From JBBRFH01 sp038224615 (GTDB taxonomy: Bacteria; Planctomycetota; Phycisphaerae; Tepidisphaerales; Tepidisphaeraceae): DNA of 8,638 bases. Positions 6,478 through 8,638 of this stretch are shown in pieces. The translations under genes and the position numbers were made by a program. Below the pieces are notes generated by a model that was given only the letters and a program-made list of their open reading frames with translations, did not search any database and was not told where the DNA came from. The stretch covers positions 1 through 8,638 of the forward strand of contig JBBRFH010000149.1 of NCBI GenBank assembly GCA_038224615.1, in the 5' to 3' direction. The stretch's first letter is position 1; every line of letters begins with the position of its first letter.

Positions 6478-6956
6478 AGATCGAGTGCGACTTCGGGCAG
6501 ATCAGCGTCGACTACCCCGATGGCAGGCGGGTCAAGGACGTGCTGATTGTGACCTGGTCGTTCAGCCACGCGGTGTTCATGATCGCGACGCCGAACCAGC
6601 GGACCGAGTCGGTCTTGCACGGGATGACGACGGCGTTCGAGCACTTCGGGTGTGTTGCAACCGAGATCTGGTGGGACAATCCCAAGACGATCGCGACGAC
6701 GGTGCTGCGGGGCCGGGAGCGTGTCCTGAACGATGATTATGCGACCCTGGCGAGCCATTACCGGTTCGACCCGCGGGCGTGCATGCCCGCGAAGGGCCAG
6801 GAGAAGCCGGATGCCGAGAGCGGTGTGAAGGCGTTGCAGCGGCGGGCGTGTACGCCGGTGCCGCAGGTAAAGGACGACGATGAACTCAACGCCCACCTAC
6901 TGTCGTTCTGCCAGAGCGAGATGACTCGGAAGGTCAGTTCCGAAACGATCTCTTGA
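6478..6956 (+). pseudogene. istA: Remnant of IS21-family transposase IstA (catalytic core)
   Basis: The reading TQIECDFGQISVDYPDGRRV begins at about 6477. It continues with EHFGCVATEIWWDNPKTIAT, a SHYRFDP stretch, MPAKGQEKPDAE and VKALQRR, an unmistakable IS21 IstA DDE core. Candidate catalytic residues are still present: Asp in CDFG (codon 6489), Asp in WWDNPK (codon 6675) and Glu in QEKPDAE (codon 6801). The N-terminal DNA-binding domain is missing, replaced by the beta-helix gene fragment in another frame. The frame stops at 6954-6956; just before, the +1-shifted frame (from about 6932) continues with FRNDLLRP and SCLP, which may be the frameshifted continuation of IstA. No terminal inverted repeats of the IS are visible. 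It should be inactive. Confidence 0.88.
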
Positions 6957-7021
6957 GACCTGCGAGTTGCCTACCTCGCTGGGGGTGGTTAATATCCTTT
7001 CTGCAACGGTGCTTATGGAAT

Positions 7022-7049
7022 TTGTCCGTATGCGATTTACTGAAATAAT
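7022..7049 (+). promoter_or_regulatory. Candidate sigma-70 promoter with extended -10
   Basis: TTGTCC (7022-7027, four of six consensus bases) and AATAAT (7044-7049, five of six) are spaced 16 bases apart. TG lies one base before the -10, giving an extended -10 motif (TGaAATAAT). It sits in the only markedly AT-rich island of the window. It would start transcription at about 7056 and drive the gene at 7271 with a leader of about 215 bases. A small palindrome, CTGA-AATAA-TCAG (7040-7052), covers the -10 and could be an operator or chance. Confidence 0.4.
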
Positions 7050-7257
7050 CAGAGTGACGATTAAAAAAGTCTCATCGAAAGCAAGACCAAAACCGGCACA
7101 CTCGATGGACTGGTCGGCCTGTTGACGGGCAAGGCTTCGGCGATCTCCCGCAGAAAATGTGCCAGCTCTGCCCAACTGGTGTTGAACATCGGCAAGTTCC
7201 GCCGGGCCATGACCGCCGTCAGAACGTCACATGAAGTCTGTAAATTGTTAGTCGCCC

Positions 7258-7262
7258 AGGAA
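7258..7262 (+). promoter_or_regulatory. Ribosome-binding site of the uroporphyrinogen-decarboxylase-family gene
   Basis: AGGAA lies eight bases before the ATG at 7271, a good Shine-Dalgarno sequence at optimal spacing. It supports this start. Confidence 0.65.
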
Positions 7263-7270
7263 GCCACGCT

Positions 7271-8275
7271 ATGAATTCTCTGCAACGATATCTCGCCACG
7301 ATCGAAGGCAAGCCGGTCGATTTTTTGCCTCGAATTCCGATCCTGATGCAATACGCCGCTGAGTATATCGGCAGCAACTACGGGGCGTTTGCTTCGGATT
7401 ATTGTGTTCTCACCGATGCCAACATCGCTTGTGCCCGTGAGTTTGGCATCGACCAGATGAACACCATGTCTGATCCCTACCGAGAGACCCAAGGATTTGG
7501 CGCCAAGATCATCTACGAAAAAAACATGGTGCCCCGGTGCGAGAGGCATCCGCTGGAGGACGATGGCAGACTGGATCGCCTGCCCCGGCCGGATCCGATG
7601 AAGGCCGAACGGATGAGCGACCGCATCGACGCCGTGCGACGCTATCAGGAGTTGGTGGGCGGGCAATACGGCATCATGGGCTGGGTGGAAGGTCCCGCCG
7701 CCGAGGCGGCTGATCTGCGACGCATCGATAACTTCTTCATGGACCTCATCGACGACACCGCCTATATCGGCGAGTTGATGGACCTCTGTGTGGACGTGGC
7801 CTTGGACTTTGCCCGCCCGCAGGTGGAGGCCGGCGCCGATACCATCGGCATCGGTGACGCCGCCGCCAGCCAGGTATCCACCGAGATTTACGAGAGCCTA
7901 ATTCTTCCCCGCGAGCAGCGTCTGGTGCGGGGGTTGAAGGAAATGGGGGCAAAGGTTCGGCTGCATATTTGCGGCAATATCACCCATCTGCTTCCGGGGA
8001 TCGCCACGCTGGGGGTCGATGTGTTGGATGTCGATCATCTGGTTGACCTGGGCAAAGTTCGCCAGGCGGTAGGCCCGAAGACCGCGCTGGCGGGTAATCT
8101 CGACCCGGTGAGTGCGGTACTGCGGTCAAACCCCGAGGCCATTCGCAAGCATGTCCTATCCTGTTATCAACAGGCCGGCAACCCGTTCATGGTCAACGCA
8201 GGGTGTGAAATCCCCAGCGGCACGCCGGTGGAAAACCTGAAGGCACTGTGCGAACCGATCCCGTACCGCGTTTGA
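7271..8275 (+). CDS. Uroporphyrinogen-decarboxylase-family protein, corrinoid methyltransferase-like
   Basis: A 334-residue cytoplasmic protein of the URO-D TIM-barrel family, of normal length. It opens with a MNSLQRYLATIEGKPVDFLP-type helix and turn (R/P-rich VDxxPR, residues 16-22). Mid-protein there is GIMGWVEGP (134-142), then GADTIGIGDAAAS (188-200). The key site is HICGN (His232, Cys234) with a later NAGCEIP (Cys312). This His-x-Cys ... Cys set matches the zinc ligands of MtaA/MtbA/CmuA-type cobalamin:CoM or folate methyltransferases, and true HemE lacks it. TALAGNLDP (271-279) and SGTPVENLKAL near the end are also family-typical. It therefore probably moves methyl groups to or from a corrinoid protein rather than making haem; substrate unknown. 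No corrinoid protein or activator is adjacent, and it has its own promoter candidate and strong ribosome-binding site. Confidence 0.9.
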   Translation: MNSLQRYLATIEGKPVDFLPRIPILMQYAAEYIGSNYGAFASDYCVLTDANIACAREFGIDQMNTMSDPYRETQGFGAKIIYEKNMVPRCERHPLEDDGRLDRLPRPDPMKAERMSDRIDAVRRYQELVGGQYGIMGWVEGPAAEAADLRRIDNFFMDLIDDTAYIGELMDLCVDVALDFARPQVEAGADTIGIGDAAASQVSTEIYESLILPREQRLVRGLKEMGAKVRLHICGNITHLLPGIATLGVDVLDVDHLVDLGKVRQAVGPKTALAGNLDPVSAVLRSNPEAIRKHVLSCYQQAGNPFMVNAGCEIPSGTPVENLKALCEPIPYRV

Positions 8276-8433
8276 ACCTGACGCTTTGGCCGCTGCCCGT
8301 AAGTTGCCCTGCGGGGTAGCTGTTTACCGTCCGAATGCCAATCGAATAAGCCGTAACTCCCCGCCTTACCGCGCTGCGATCCGTTGCAGCCGAAAACCGG
8401 AACGAACGGAAAGAACGGAAAAGGGGACATTTC
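8276..8433. other. Intergenic stretch with a hairpin and short purine-rich repeats
   Basis: No gene is supported. A hairpin lies at 8373-8390: GCTGCGA and TTGCAGC with one G-T pair around TCCG. At 8399-8425 there are three imperfect 9-base units, GGAACGAAC, GGAAAGAAC and GGAAAAGGG, running into AAAAGGGGACA (8419-8429) next to the stop of the REP-type transposase. The hairpin and repeats are what one expects of REP-like sites beside such a transposase. No T-tract terminator for the upstream gene is visible. Confidence 0.45.
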
Positions 8434-8638
8434 TCATTTCTCGTTCTTCGGCTTCCTCGGCCGTCCTCGCGGGCGCACGGTTGCAAGCAGGCCCAGACGT
8501 TTGACCGTTTGTTCTGTCCAAGCTGGGTCACCGAACGGGCGGTCGCGGGTGATGCTGATGCGGACGGCATCGGCATCGGTCGGGGGTACTGCCTGATTGA
8601 CCACGTCTGCCCAGCCGCGCGGGCGATCGACCGGCCAA
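8434..8638 (-). CDS. REP-associated tyrosine transposase (IS200-like, Y1), C-terminal part; start outside window
   Basis: The minus frame enters from the right edge and ends at a TGA (8434-8436), giving the last 67 residues or so. They read PRGWADVVNQAV, then ISITRDRPFGDPAWTEQTV, KRLGLLATVRPRGRPRKPK. This is the typical tail of TnpA-REP (Y1 transposase, IS200-like) proteins: a Trp-rich segment, the xxRGRPFGDxxW motif, a TAxRLGLxxTLRPRGRPRK end and a basic tail. Such proteins move or expand REP hairpins by single-strand DNA chemistry. The catalytic HUH motif and Tyr would be further upstream, outside the window. The short AAAAGGGGACA and GGAAMGAAC sequences just after the stop fit a REP-like target. 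I cannot tell whether the gene is intact. Confidence 0.88.
   Translation of the reverse strand, partial: WPVDRPRGWADVVNQAVPPTDADAVRISITRDRPFGDPAWTEQTVKRLGLLATVRPRGRPRKPKNEK

Larger units (their letters stand above)
6957..7270 (+). other. AT-rich upstream region of the methyltransferase-like gene, with a short open frame
   Basis: This 314-base stretch has no recognised gene. Positions 6981-7080 are about 39% GC by hand count, well below the surrounding DNA, and hold the promoter candidate listed separately. Downstream, a frame is open from just after a TAA (7062-7064) to a TGA at 7272-7274 that overlaps the next gene's ATG as ATGA. It encodes up to about 69 residues containing TKTGTLDGLVGLLTGKA and FRRAMTAVRTSHEVCKLL. 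Its only ATG (7209) would give 21 residues and no ribosome-binding site is evident. It may be a decayed gene tail or untranslated leader; I do not recognise it. Confidence 0.4.

Noticed and set aside
7271..8275. Naming the gene hemE (true uroporphyrinogen decarboxylase)
   Set aside because: The His-x-Cys and later Cys zinc-type ligands and the absence of the HemE N-terminal arginine motif point to the methyltransferase branch of the family.
1..8638. CRISPR array, tRNA, rRNA, toxin-antitoxin or phage-defence island
   Set aside because: I saw no regularly spaced repeats, no tRNA or rRNA sequence, and no recognisable defence domain in any frame.

Overview
The window is high-GC bacterial DNA that reads best as a chromosome piece from a member of the Planctomycetota, probably of Phycisphaerae type. 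This rests on a Gram-negative ExbB/ExbD energy system, a large outer-membrane DUF5916-type barrel protein, Thr/Pro/Gln-rich linkers, a corrinoid-type uroporphyrinogen-decarboxylase-family enzyme and a REP-associated transposase. The assignment is inferred from gene content, not proven.

Positions 1-3041 (minus strand) hold an operon read right to left: exbB (3041-2283), exbD (2256-1759) and a third gene that starts at 1678 and runs off the left edge. The third protein has the single N-terminal membrane helix with the SxxxH motif of TonB and TolA, followed by at least 500 residues of helical, Ala/Gln/Glu/Lys-rich sequence instead of a short proline-rich arm. A long inverted repeat (1693-1753) separates exbD from this gene. 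Across a divergent 295-bp intergenic region, a secreted 730-residue CBM9-like plus DUF5916 outer-membrane barrel protein is encoded on the plus strand (3337-5529). ExbB/ExbD and the TonB/TolA-like partner would pass proton-motive force to the cell envelope; the barrel protein is a plausible but unproven partner.

Positions 5530-6956 are a graveyard of broken genes, all on the plus strand. In order they are a gene-poor stretch, the tail of an IS21 istB gene, a frameshifted C-terminal fragment that may be a polysaccharide pyruvyl transferase, the N-terminus of a pectate-lyase/GH28-like beta-helix protein, and the catalytic core of an IS21 istA transposase. The IS21 genes are in reverse of their normal order (istB before istA), so this looks like the leftovers of at least two IS copies with a cargo segment between them.

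Positions 6957-7270 form an AT-rich island (about 39% GC over 6981-7080, counted by hand) with a good extended -10 promoter candidate. It leads into an intact uroporphyrinogen-decarboxylase-family, cobalamin-methyltransferase-like gene (7271-8275). The window ends with a short repeat-bearing intergenic stretch and the 3' end of a REP-associated (IS200-like, Y1) transposase on the minus strand (8638-8434).

I see no CRISPR array, tRNA, rRNA or recognisable defence system. The most unusual items are the TonB/TolA-like third gene of the exb operon, the inverted repeat inside that operon, and the IS21 mosaic.
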